Assembly (NCBI GenBank): GCA_018873245.2
Contig: JAEMBT020000002.1
Coordinates: forward strand, 12,398,001 to 12,462,000
Direction: 5' to 3'
DNA length: 64,000 bases
Source of the DNA: Archegozetes longisetosus
Lineage: Eukaryota; Arthropoda; Arachnida; Sarcoptiformes; Trhypochthoniidae
Shown: piece by piece, positions 12,739 through 24,343 of the stretch
Layout of the letters: each line of letters begins with the position of its first letter
Numbering within the stretch: position 1 is the first letter of the stretch
Position numbers and translations under genes: made by a program
Notes under the pieces: model-generated
The model's database searches: none
Told to the model about the DNA's origin: nothing
What the model saw: the letters and a program-made list of their open reading frames with translations, nothing else

Positions 12739-14906
12739 TCACAGTATTTTTCGTAACTTTGATGAGCATTCGTATTGGAATTTATCAGAATTAATTCCTA
12801 TTAAATGCACTAAATATTTGGTGGCATTCAAACTAAAGTCTGCTGTTATGACTCTAAATAATAGAACGCACGAAACTATGAAAATAATTGCTAAACATAA
12901 AACAGCCATAATAAATAACGGCCATTCTACTTGTTCCTTATCAAGATACAGGCGATAAGTGATCCAACTTAAGGGTACAAATCGAAATGCCAGCAGAGAA
13001 ACTAGAAATAAATATTTAAAAATATAAGTGAATCAAAGTTGATTTATAAGTGGTCTGACATAACACTCACTGATTGTGACAATGCTGTTAACGCAGTAAA
13101 CTCTGTTTGGAGGCGAAACACCACAAAGTATTAATAATTGACGCAAATGTATAAAAACGTTGTTTATCTCAACCGTGAGTCCAACTAAACAATAAGCGAG
13201 AAATCTTTTCTGTGAAACTGATACAATAAGAGAAGCGAGTGATACAAAGTGATGAACAATGATTTCGATTCTTCCAGGATATTGAAGATTGGTTAGCGAT
13301 AGGAGCAAGTCGTATATGAAATAACCAGCTGATATGCAAATAAAAGCATTTCCAAAAGTAGAATAAGCTTCTACCATATTTGACGTAAAAGACGGATCAA
13401 TTATTAATCTGTTTTTCAATAAAAGATAATATTTATTTATTGTCAGCTCAATCGTTATCTTCATCTAAGTCCATAAGATAAACTTGATAAATAATACGTT
13501 AAATCTATGAAAATAATGAAATGACCTGATCGTAATTTTTTTCAACAAAACCTTATAGTGAACTACTTTAATACATGATATTGTACCTGAAGACTCTTAT
13601 AAAGTCATAAATTGAGTTGTAATGCGTTAAAGAATAATCAGAATAAAATACGAAACTTTATTTATTTATTGAAGCAGGAAAAAATGTTGATTAAACTATT
13701 TTCATGTATTTTATGGCGGAAATAAAAGCTGATACAATATAACTTGTGGTAAGACTCGGTACGCATTTATTATGTTAGAACGAATCAATTACTAGATTTA
13801 ATAAATGAGATGACTGAAGCTTTGTTTATTTGACTGTCTCATAAAATATTAACTCAATGCATACAATGTATTTTTTCGGTCGATTGCATTTTTGGCTCAA
13901 AATCTTTCACGGACTATATCATTAGATTGAGTGCAAATAATTCAACTGGGAATCTTTGAATTTGATTCAAAAATACTATTGCTTTCTTTGCCGACGTATA
14001 CTAAAGAGCATACAATATAAATGACATGAAGTTACAATAAGTTTCGCATTTGTTACGTCTACTACTTATCACTTTTATAGTCTGTTTTTTACGAATCCTA
14101 ACTAAAATTCAATATTTCTCTGTCATCAGATTATTTCCTATTTTGAACATTTGGCTTACTTTGAACCAAATTCATATGAATAGTGTATTATACTGCACTA
14201 AACTGTATATAAAGTACAGTAGAATAAAGCGTTGTATCAAATTTGAGTTTGGCTCATGTTTTCGTTTATTTTTTTGTTTAGTGATAGTAAATGTTCCGTA
14301 AACATGTTGGACAAACAAAGTAAATTACTCAAGTTTTATATCAATTATTTTCATTAAGTTTTAAGTCATTCATTTGTTACGAGAAAATCACTTGCTATCG
14401 AGTTATGTATTTTACTTGAATCTCAATTTTTACATTTATCAAATGTAATGCAGATTCTTAAATATTAATCGCAATAGAATTATTGTGTTGTTTAACTTAT
14501 AAAAAAACATACCATTCATTAAAAATACATTTAAGGTTCTCTAAATCTGATTGACTTGAATAGAAAATGGTTGCATAACTTTTAAAATATAACAAACTCT
14601 CTAAAATGATCCTCTAACCAATGAAAAATTTTGTGATGCGTTTAAACCCGTCTACATTTTAATATAGATTAATCTAGCGTTTGTAAGCAATTTGAAATAA
14701 TAAATAAAAATTTCTTACATATAAAGGGCTCCGAAGCCAACTAATAGAGAGTGGAGAAGAGAAATGAAAGTGTTCCTCCACTTCCAATTGAGATATTCGT
14801 CGTGACCGATGAGTTGCGGCTTAAAAAAATGAACTAATTTTTTATTCATAAGACTAAAAGCAACCGCCGACAAACAGATGCCATTAAAGTTGAATAAGTC
14901 AAGCAT
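12739..14906 (-). CDS. TLC-domain multipass membrane protein (TLCD4/TMEM56-like)
   Basis: Three minus-strand exons: 14906-14719, 13408-13071 and 13001-12739 (TGA). Phases 2 and 1 agree and give 262 aa, close to the roughly 263 aa of vertebrate TLCD4. Several hydrophobic segments are visible, at about residues 5-20, 44-64, 78-96, 105-125 and 195-220. The conserved WKWRN motif comes before the second segment, and the HH pair of TLC domains is present in IEIIVHHFVSLASL. TLC proteins sit in the ER or plasma membrane and are linked to lipid handling; the role of this subgroup is poorly known. The exon 2 acceptor is the AG at 13410-13409, chosen because the more obvious upstream AGs break the reading frame. 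It could be another TLCD member rather than TLCD4 itself. Confidence 0.85.
13409..14718 (-). other. Intron 1 of the TLC gene
   Basis: This 1.3 kb AT-rich intron shows nothing recognisable. The open frame on the plus strand at 14050-14301 is in low-complexity AT sequence and has no supporting context. Confidence 0.5.
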
Positions 14907-17268
14907 TTTAAATAACTTAATATTTAACAATAATTAATAAGCTTATTATAATCGTTAAATTAACATAATTTGGCATTAGTTAAACTAATAGTTTGCAGCA
15001 ATTGACTAATAATAAAAGTTTGCTCAATAAGAGCTAACGTGATTTGCACTCCTGTAGGAGTAATCATGTTTTGGACACTTGAACAGTTAAATTCGCATAG
15101 AGTAGTAGACGATGTGAGTTATCACAGGAATACCTGGTGGTGAGCAATCAATATTTCGAGATGTAGTTAAGTGGAGGAACAGTACCAAAAATCATTCTGA
15201 ACACAGACTCGTACCAAAAATAATATATTATTGATGACTTCGATCGACATAACTGATCACAGATCTCATGAAATAATAAATATAATAAACTTTTTTTTCA
15301 TTTTTACAAACATGCCCTACAATAGGGTTATTATTACTAATGCGGGTATAAAAAGACTTCACTTACCTGTTTTTTTATAGCGCTGATACTCCAAAATAAG
15401 TTACTTATGCCATACCATCGAGTGCTATCTTGTTATGTGTTTAAAATTGAATGGCAAAAGGTGGAGAGAGAGCAGCTTTTCTATTTTGACATCACTGCAA
15501 CCAATAGAACATTACTTTCAGTGGAAGGCATTCAATGCCAAAGTTTATACTGTTCGTAAAGCTGTTCAGATGAATAAATTAAATATCTATATTCGTCGCT
15601 CTTTTATATGGCACACGAGAAATCACATTAAATATTAAGTAGCAATTATTTCCACAACTGTTTTAGTACAATTTGAGTTTGCTTTTTATCTTCTAATCAC
15701 TACGTTTTCGGCGCAGCGCAAACACTTTTAATTGATTTAAACGATTTTTTCTAAATTTAACCAAATCAAAGATTGCGAAAGTAATCACTTAATTGAATCA
15801 CTACGAGAAAAAATGACAGCAAAATCTGTTACAGAGGTATCTTTTCATAGCAATACTAACTTACAGGAAAATATGCTACTTTATCAAAAAGTTAAATATG
15901 ACACGATATATCGATTAAGAAATAAAATTGTCAGTAAAGTTATGTACTCAACAGATCTTGAAGTGCATATTAAACACGTTATAAGTTATGAAGGGGTAAA
16001 ACTGAAATTTGCTCATTTACTTGAACTTCTGATTATCGGTATAATCATTATAATATTTAAACAAATTAAGTATTGATCGCTCGTATTCATTTTTTAGACG
16101 GTATTCTGCTTTCATAGTTTTTATAAAACACAGGCGTTCAGTTTGTAGTAATTCATATTCTTATTAAATAATTTAGAGAAAACAATTGTTTCTAGATTTT
16201 ATTAATTTTTTATGCGAAGCTTATCTGTAGATACTAACATCAGAGATATTAAGTCTTTAGGATGTTTGGTAGATTTAGCGCAATATACGATTTATGCAAA
16301 CGATAATGATGAAGGATCGAGTTTACCTCTATTTAAATTGTCTGTTTATAATGCCATCATATCAATTTTTTCTTTGAGATCAAGAGCTTTTAAGAAAAGT
16401 CTAGAAAAGGTCAAAGTTATACAAAAATACAGAAAACTTAAAAAGCAATTATTGAACTTGCATCCTAAATATAGATTACTAGTGCATATTTCATATTTTT
16501 GACAAACATTAGAGAACTTTTGATCATTATTTCAAGATTACACTGTAGTAAATGTCTTGTTGAATATGTCTTATTTTTGTCAGCACTATAATTATTTCTT
16601 TGCATCCGTCTCTGTTCAGATCAAATGCACCGTACGACAAACTCTATATAATTTCTATTCTCAAAGTGGTTCATAGAGTTATTGCTCAAATTCTTTTTTT
16701 ATTCATTTCAAATTCTAATAATTCCTCCTTAAGTATTTTCAGTATTCGACAATTACTCTGATGTGAACAGCATTGATCTAACAGCTCAGCCCCTATTTTA
16801 TTCAGATAGACTTCTATATTCAAAAAACTGATAAAAAAGTGACTTAACTTGGAAAAAATAATGGCATACCTGTATGGAAGTTTAGAGACTAAAACCTTTT
16901 ATAAGGATAATGTCGTATCTGAAGAAAGCTTTCACTTGAATAAGCACTTAGAATAAGACCTTCGACTATTTTTCATATGAACCAAATAAAATCAATTTGA
17001 CTGTCATTATTGTAGAAGAACTGATGCGAATAAATGATAGTCAAATTGATAATTATTAGTTCATTTTTGTGAACTGCATTTTATTGATAAGTCGAATAAT
17101 GGATCAATGGATGAGCTGCAATTCAGAGCAAGTTTGTCTGATTGGCTTAACAATTGATATTACAATTGTCGCAATTTTCATTCCAAACAACATTATTAAG
17201 CGGTTACATAATGTTGGTTTGTAATGACGTTTGAACGAGATATAATATTTGTCAACAATATTCTAATA
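14907..17268. other. Gene-poor stretch upstream of the TLC gene
   Basis: The stretch contains the presumed TLC promoter and nothing else I can name. Two short plus-strand frames, 15813-16076 (87 aa with a hydrophobic tail) and 16212-16502 (96 aa), are of a size expected by chance in AT-rich DNA. Confidence 0.4.
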
Positions 17269-17410
17269 CAGCTAAACCTCTCTACCTTCAACATTAAGCT
17301 AAACTCTTTATATAAAGGCATAATTCAACTCATAACAAACTAAAACTTATTTTTAGTCTTTTTTTTAAGAAAAAGCTTAACTACGTGCTCAAAATAGAGA
17401 GGTTTATCTG
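17269..17410. mobile_element. Pogo/Tc1-mariner-like MITE, 142 bp
   Basis: The element is flanked by TA dinucleotides (17267-17268 and 17411-17412). Its ends are inverted repeats: CAGCTAAACCTCTCTA at the left and, as reverse complement, CAGATAAACCTCTCTA at the right, with one mismatch in 16. TA target duplication and CAG-starting ends with a CCTCTCTA core are typical of pogo-like elements. There is no coding capacity, so it would have depended on a transposase elsewhere. The nearly identical ends suggest it is not very old. Confidence 0.75.
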
Positions 17411-17412
17411 TA

Positions 17413-19694
17413 TTAAAATAAGATTGGTTTCAAAATGAAATCAGTGTCTATACTGACAGACTGCAGTGACTGTACTCATAGAAACAAATTAATAGATATG
17501 ATATTTGAGCGTTTCTACTGTCTACTATTTCAAATAAGTTTGATTATTAAGCTTATTAATTGACTTATAGAAACTTGACTACAGGTTTAATGCATTCGAA
17601 ATGAGCATTTTCGTCATTTTTATAGAGATTCAAATAATTCATCATAAACGATGTCAAATATGAGTAAATATGACAAAAATGATAAACTTAACTGTATTAT
17701 GCTGTACTTTATTGCTTTTAAGTCAGGATATGTGTTATTTAGAACTAGACAGAAAATTATTGATTTTAGTTGGGCAACAGCATATTTCATTTTGTTATTA
17801 CAGCTCTAATTAAAGTTCAAACTCATCTCAAAACTTAAACTTATTTTAGGCTATTATATAGTCTGTTACGGAAAATATTGTTCTGAACATTTTTAATCTA
17901 TACAATTGCATCAAATGATTGTATGTCTCAAATATTCTTTATGCATTTTTACCTTTTTTTGTTGAGACCACCAAAAAGATGTCATATCTTGCTAAAGTTA
18001 ACAGGTAATTAATTCAATCAAAGCCAAATTATCGGATCAATTGGTGAAGCAACATCTGAAAAGATAAGAGGATATATGTATGGTCACACTATTTTGATGA
18101 ACAAAATATTGTAAGAGTAAGGGGTACGAATCAAATTTTCTAAAAATTAGGCAAAAGTCAATTCAATTACTGATAGAGATTTGGAGGTCGTGTTCAAAAC
18201 AGAAAACATTAAATTTTTTATTTAATTTATTAGAGATGTTCATTAGTTTTTAGTTCAGATTATTTTAGCAGATTTATAAAAGTATAGGTAATCTTCAAAT
18301 TTAACGACTAAAACGTGTGCAATACTTGACTTTTTGAAAAATATATGCACTAATTTCTGTCTATTAACACGTAATGAAAAGCTGCAAAGTTTATATTATA
18401 TGACTTACAAACTACAAACGTTTCGAATGCATGCGTCAGGTTATGGAAACAGTCACAAAAAGTATTGCAAAAATTTGAACACTGTCACTGTAACAAAAAT
18501 GAACAGTTTAGCAAAAATGTACCACCTTTTATAAGTTCAGTTTTATTTTATAGTCTTATGAAACAAGTTTTAGAACGTAATAATTTAATTTGAATTTGAG
18601 AATAATGCAAAATATATTTGAGGTGAATTAGCATAAATTTAACGATAAAACACAAGTTACGAACAATTATATTATTGAAATGGGCAACTCAACAATAAGA
18701 ACGACTCTGTGCTGACAGCTAACTATACTATAGATTATTTTCATTTGAAAATTCGATTTTTTTATTACCATATCATATATGGAATAGAAGCTTAAGTTGA
18801 TTCAGAGCGAACTTGAACGCAATATTCCAAATGATTGTTTTAAGCACGAATGGAATTCTTTACTGTTTTTAAATTACTTTTTAAGTCGATTTTCAAGAAT
18901 ATTATTCAAGAAAATTATTGATTATCACTTTGATCATATTTTTCAGACAATTGCAAAACTTTCTAAAGAATAGAACGAAGTTTTTTTAAAACTCTGTTCA
19001 AATATTACTACATTTAACAATTGTTTAGAAAATAATGATCATCATAAGTCTAATTTGAAATTTTACACTAGAATATATAAATAGATTGCATGCATAAACT
19101 TGAAGTTAAATCTAGTGTCAATTACTTGACTTTCTCAGTACCATAAAAATTGGTAAAACACGAATAAAACGAATAGTCATTTCTGAATATATAAACATTC
19201 ATAATATTACTGTGAAAGGCATTGAAATGGTCTAACTTTTTGATAGCCTAATTTGGCTGACAACTAATTTATAAACTGATTGCTGTGTGGTTTGCACTAG
19301 TTTCAATGCAAATCATAAAACATAAGTTTCGTTATTTCTTATAAAAGATTAACTAATTTAGTATAAGAAAGCATCAACATTCGTCATAACTATCTCAAAA
19401 CTTTGTCAAACCATTTGCTGCTTTAAAAACTCGTGAAAATTTGGTAACACTCATAAAGAAATATAACTATCAAATTGAGTTCACCAGTTTTAAAATTTTA
19501 TGATTAATTGTAGCAGAAAGACAAATTTTTCATTGATTTTCAAAACCGGAAGATCATCAGAGTAATCGACTTTTAACCTAGTCATAGCTTATTTTGAGAC
19601 AAGTTTATAAGTTTGGGTTATTTGTTATTAGTTTAGCGACCAAATAAAAATTTAAAGCTTTCAAATTAACAGTATTTAAAGTTCTATATATTTG

Positions 19695-19700
<6 letters not shown>
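17413..19700. other. AT-rich stretch without recognisable genes
   Basis: I saw no exon with supported splice sites, RNA gene or clear repeat here. Confidence 0.5.

Positions 19701-19757
<57 letters not shown>
19701..19757. repeat. (GA)n microsatellite
   Basis: An uninterrupted GA dinucleotide run of about 57 bp, the longest perfect simple repeat in the window. It lies 65 bp from a MITE. Confidence 0.97.
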
Positions 19758-19761
<4 letters not shown>

Positions 19762-19822
19762 AAATTAAGTAAATTAACGACTATTATGAGTTATTGCACT
19801 GTATCACAAATTATAAATCGAC

Positions 19823-20040
19823 CATACCCCTACAATAGCACTTATTTGCATATATAATCAGTACTCCTTTGAGTACTAATAAAAGGAGTAAACATTAATA
19901 TGCACACATAATATGCATTTAATTGATATATAATCGAACCAAATGCATACTTTTTGTATACATATTAATGTTTACTCCTTTTATTATTACTTAAAGGAGT
20001 ACTGATTATATATGCAAATAAGTGCTATTGTAGGGGTATG
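19823..20040. mobile_element. MITE with long terminal inverted repeats, 218 bp
   Basis: Both ends begin CATACCCCTACAATAGCACT when read inward. The arms stay almost identical for about 80 bp, with only a few mismatches, so more than two thirds of the element is a hairpin. A nested palindrome lies in each arm (AGTACTCCTTT with AAAGGAGT). There is no open reading frame of note. Flanks are TCGAC at the left and ATCCA at the right, and I could not identify a target-site duplication, so the superfamily is unassigned. High arm identity suggests recent insertion or gene conversion. Confidence 0.8.
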
Positions 20041-21262
20041 ATCCATTTATTATTTGCAATACAGTACAATATAGTCTGCGATTACTGATACAGTCGGACA
20101 ATAAGATATAGTTACACTTTGAAGTTTCCAAACGTAAGGTTGCAAAATATAAAGACTCAAATAGTAAAGTTTCCAAAAATAAAGTTATGAAAATCCTGTT
20201 TTGAAGTCTAACAAGACGATAAGACATATTTTTAAGATATTGCTTTCAGATCTTTACTAAGAAACCGGTGGATCGATAACAAGAATAAGTTAGTAGTAGT
20301 ATAGTAAAACTAGTCGTAGGATTAATAAGAAATGATCTATGAAACCTCCATATCATGTCAATAGGAAAAGAGTAAATGTTAACCTATTAATCTGTTATTC
20401 CATTTAGATTTTTCTGGAATTTGATAAAAATCAGTTTATTCTAGAAAGTAAGCTTTTATTGCATGTTCAATTTTAATCTATTAAATATTTGAAAGTGTTA
20501 GTTCAAAAATTTAATTTTTGTTTGAAAAATTAGATTTTTGCTGAGATAAAGTTGGGAATCAAGTTTTTCGAAACTATATTTTTGGAATCTTTGATTTTGA
20601 AAGTTTATTTTTGGAAGATTTGTGTTTCGAAACCTTGAAGTGACCTCTAAATATACGTGAAATATACGTCTTCAGAATCTAATATACTTAGGGATCACTT
20701 TAATATTAAAGTAATTGATATATTGGAAACTTTTATAAACTCAAGTTTAAGTCTTACTTCTGACAGAACAAAATAACGAACTTTATTTCTCTAGTCTTTT
20801 CTTTATTTGATCATCTCTTGTCGGCTTTTATTGATTTTTAAGCTGAGAGTTTGACGTGTATTCAGTACTCGCTTATAAAACGAACTCCAAAAGTTTAGAA
20901 AAACTTTTTACTTTAGCCGTTTTCACAAAAGGCTATGAATAGAACGAAAATATTTTTTATTCACAAACTATGTGTGAGATATTAGGGCATTCCGCTTCTT
21001 TTCACATACTGTCGTAATAAACTATGGTTAACAAAAACATAATTTATGGAATGACCCACAAAATAACGTCAATCATTGATTAATCAAGTATTTAAATATT
21101 AATAAGCTTTAAGAGCATATGCATAAAAGGGCAAATCTAGAGGGAAACTAATCTTTAGAAACCTTGCACATAAATTATAAATAATTGATAAATTAACATT
21201 TTCTCTTGCTCTAGTCAATAGAACCAATAATAGAGCCAATTATTGAGAGCCTAACTTTGAGC
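20041..21262. other. AT-rich stretch between two probable transposons
   Basis: The minus-strand frame at 20006-20227 overlaps the MITE end and looks spurious. Nothing else was recognised. Confidence 0.4.
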
Positions 21263-21931
21263 TAGAAATGAGCAAAAATGAACCTCTGCACCCCTGAAAC
21301 CTGAACTTGAACCCGAACCTCAGATTCAGGCTCGAGTTCAAATTCTAAAAACTGGAAAGAGGTTCGGGTTGGAGGTTCGTACGTTTCAGAACTTGGGATT
21401 TGAGGTTCAGGTTCGAGACTCTAGTCCAAGCATCTATTCACGCATATACTGGGAATGATTACTTTTGAAAATTCAACTAACTATTACTGCATTGGTTTTA
21501 ATCTTTTTAAATAAAGATTACAAAACTATTGATTAATGAAACTTACCTCTGCTGAATTTAAATGAACCTCAGAAGCTCTCGAATCCGAGCCCAAACCTGA
21601 ACTTCAGGTTTAGACTATTAGTTTATCGGAATTCAATACAATTAGTGGAATATTTATGTCATATGTAATAACTAAATGACTCTCTGTTAATACACTATCT
21701 ATTACAAGAAAACACTGTAATTTGAAGATATTGTTTACAATATTTAAAATATAAAACATAGGTGAATATTCCAAAGATAAGAAGTTCAGGGTTCATAGGG
21801 TTCAGAACCTTAAGGTTCGGATTTGAGGCTACAGCTTTAGAAGAGCCTCGAGAATCAAATCTGTAAAAGAGGCTCGGGTTTAGGTTTGAGGCTCGTTCAT
21901 GAACCTCTGAAACCCGAACCGTTCATCACTA
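21263..21931. mobile_element. Degenerate hAT-like non-autonomous element, about 670 bp
   Basis: The ends are TAGAAATGAGC at the left and, as reverse complement, TAGTGATGAAC at the right, resembling the TAGNNATG ends of some hAT elements. Both subterminal regions are packed with GAACC/GGTTC motifs, e.g. GAACCTCTG close to both ends and GGTTCGGGTT inside. The flanking octamers CTTTGAGC (21255-21262) and TCTTGAAC (21932-21939) match at 5 of 8 positions, which could be a decayed 8-bp target duplication. No transposase frame remains. Exact borders are uncertain. Confidence 0.45.
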
Positions 21932-22395
21932 TCTTGAACTTTTTATCGATTAAATTCATTGATAAACGAAATAAACTTCAAAAAATGATGTGTGAAATAA
22001 ATGAAAGGATTTTATTGTATACAATTTTTAAAGATAAAATTTCACAAAGCAGTTCGTGAGAAATTTCTCAACGAATTTAAAAGATTCTAGACATATATAT
22101 TCAAGGATTAGTTTAAAAATTCAACGAAACAACTAATTTTGAAAGTAGAAAACACAATAGAAAGATAACCGTTTTGACAAGAGAAAAACTTAAAGAAATT
22201 GAATAAAGTCTTCCCCGTAGTCCGAAAAGTCACTAAGTCGAAGATTTGCTCAGTTAAGAATCTCGAAAGGTGTAATTCAGGTACAAGAACTTAAAGGGCC
22301 ATATTATGGAGAAAGAAAGGAGTACTGTGAGTGCTTTTTCGATTTTACCAAAACTGATGAAATACTAGTTTAGGCTAAAATTATCTTAACCTTAA

Positions 22396-23103
22396 AGAGC
22401 TTGTCAAACTTCCTATGGGGAAATTGTCTTGAGTCCAAATTTCTAAGTGAAAAACTAAGCAACTTTTATAATTGCCACCTTCATGTATCTCTAACAGGGG
22501 ACTGTCAAAATGCAAAAATTTTAAAAACTTTAAGATTCAGTTTCTCTAAAACCTATTATTGTAGATCAATGAAACTTTATATGCATAGATATCTAAAATA
22601 TATTTAATGAGTTATATGAAGAAGTGTTCCATAACTTTTAAACAGTTAGAAATCGATTACGAATTTTTTTACATTGATTTCCAATATGTTAGCCCTCGAG
22701 TTCCAACCCAACCTTTGTGGGATAATACGCGTACTTGTGTAACACATAAAATGCAGTTGAGATTGGGTCGGGACTCGAGGGCTAACATATTGGAAATCAA
22801 TGTAAAAAAATTCGTAATCGATTTCTAACTGTTTAAAAGTTATGGAACACTTCTTCATATAACTCATTAAATATATATTTTAGATATATACATGCATATA
22901 AGTTTCATTGATCTACAATAATAGGTTTTAGAGAAACTGAATCTTAAAGTTTTTAATATTTTTGTATTTTGACAGTCCCCTGTTAGAGATACATGAAGGC
23001 GGTAATTATAAAAGTTGCTTAGTTTTTCACTAGGAATAGCCTTAAGAAGTTTGGTTAAATTTGGACTCAAGACAATTTCCCCATAGGAAGTTTGACAAGC
23101 TCT
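22396..23103. mobile_element. Foldback-type element: long inverted repeat with arms over 300 bp
   Basis: The left arm, about 22396-22712, and right arm, about 22758-23103, are reverse complements with high identity, around a spacer of about 45 bp. The same peptide-like frames therefore appear on both strands (e.g. 22607-22828 plus and 22646-22867 minus), as symmetry of the repeat and not as genes. Small indels distinguish the arms, e.g. in the right arm near 23030-23060. Both ends are bordered by TTAA (22392-22395 and 23104-23107), which may be a target duplication or part of the palindrome. The outermost bases AGAGCTTGTC do not match the usual piggyBac ends, so the class is left open. A transcript would form a very long double-stranded hairpin. 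Confidence 0.8.
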
Positions 23104-23146
23104 TTAACCTAAAGAATGATTTGGTAGATTATACCCCAAGAAGCTG

Positions 23147-23567
23147 ATGGGTTTAAGAGAGTCTGATCTTCGCTTAAATTATTTAAAAATTTTTTATTTT
23201 AGATCATACTTATTCTCATTTACCCGATTTTGTGAATTCGCAAAATACCAGAATTTTGGAAAAAAGAACACTAACCATTACAAAGAATCACTATCTGACC
23301 CATTGAAAGTTAGGGTGAGGTGCGTGATGTCTCTCAAAAAATTCGCGGATGCATTATTTTGTGACAAAACTATAAATTCTAGTGAATATCACAGAAAATG
23401 ATTGAGCATTTAGTTAAACATTTGGATTGTAATGATCCGGACAGAATCTTTCTTTTTCAAGTCGATGCTGCAGCTTACACGGCCAACGGTGCCTCTCTAC
23501 TAGAAAATTATTTTACTGACCAGTTGATACCTAAGAGAAGTAGACACCTTGAAGGTGTAGCTGAATA
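23147..23567 (+). pseudogene. Possible decayed transposase-like coding remnant
   Basis: Open frames at 23147-23401 (84 aa) and about 23399-23567 (56 aa, adjacent, shifted) run almost continuously beside the foldback element. The second contains IFLFQVDAAAYTANGASLL, which faintly resembles the segment before the conserved His region of some hAT-family transposases. The similarity is by eye only and weak. It could equally be chance open frames. Confidence 0.2.
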
Positions 23568-23569
23568 GC

Positions 23570-24343
23570 CATTATCTTTCGTGACTTAACTGACCATATT
23601 ATTTACTCTGGGGCTACTTCAAAGAAAAATTTGACATTTGAAACCCTCAAAACTTGAAACAATTGACAATCAACACTGAATTAAGAATATAATTGTTCAT
23701 ATGCTCATCAATATATCTGGTAAACGAGTTAAATCATATTTGGAGTGCGACAGAAAATGTTAGAACATTTAGTTTAGTCGATATTTTTGTTCTGTTCGAG
23801 TATTCATTTTATTAGACTGTTCGTAAAAGATAGAACCAATAAAATCAGTATTAAGGTCTTTAAAGTTTATTCGTCAGATATCGAGCTCCTAAAAGAATAG
23901 TTTACTTATTTGACTTAACTGGTGATCTAGCAGTTGGTTCTATAGCGAATGTCCGGTACTTTACTGTCCGGCTGCACAATTGTGGAGCACACGCTTTAGG
24001 AACAATAACTCGTAAAGTGAGTGCTCACTAATCCTATCTTTACTTTGTGTTTGAAAATACTCTCAAACCGCTCTTTAACATTAGTTTTTGCACAGAGCAT
24101 AGACTGACTTCACCTCAACTCACAGAATGTACTATTTGAATGACATTTAGTAACACATGTTTTGGTTTGTAGTAAACAATAGATTTTGCTAAACCGATGA
24201 TTCCAAATTTCGGAAAATACATTTGAACCACACGAAACACCAACAATTCCAACGTTTCAATCAATTATTTGTTTCTTATGTTTAAATTAGAAATCGTGTA
24301 ATCGTTAAACAAATAAATATAAGAATTAATAATTAGGATAATA
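23570..24343. other. Upstream region of HIRA
   Basis: About 770 bp precede the HIRA start codon. The sequence becomes very AT-rich within 100 bp of the ATG. I found no clear TATA box or upstream exon. Confidence 0.4.

Noticed and set aside
15813-16502. Two short open frames (87 and 96 codons), the first with a hydrophobic tail
   Set aside because: Size is compatible with chance at this base composition, and there is no poly(A) signal, splice site or similarity to support them.
22607-22867. Overlapping 73-codon frames on both strands with nearly the same peptide
   Set aside because: They are a by-product of the long inverted repeat, not genes.
22392-23107. piggyBac assignment of the foldback from its TTAA borders
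   Set aside because: The terminal bases do not resemble piggyBac ends, and a TTAA at the tip of a perfect palindrome may be part of the repeat itself.
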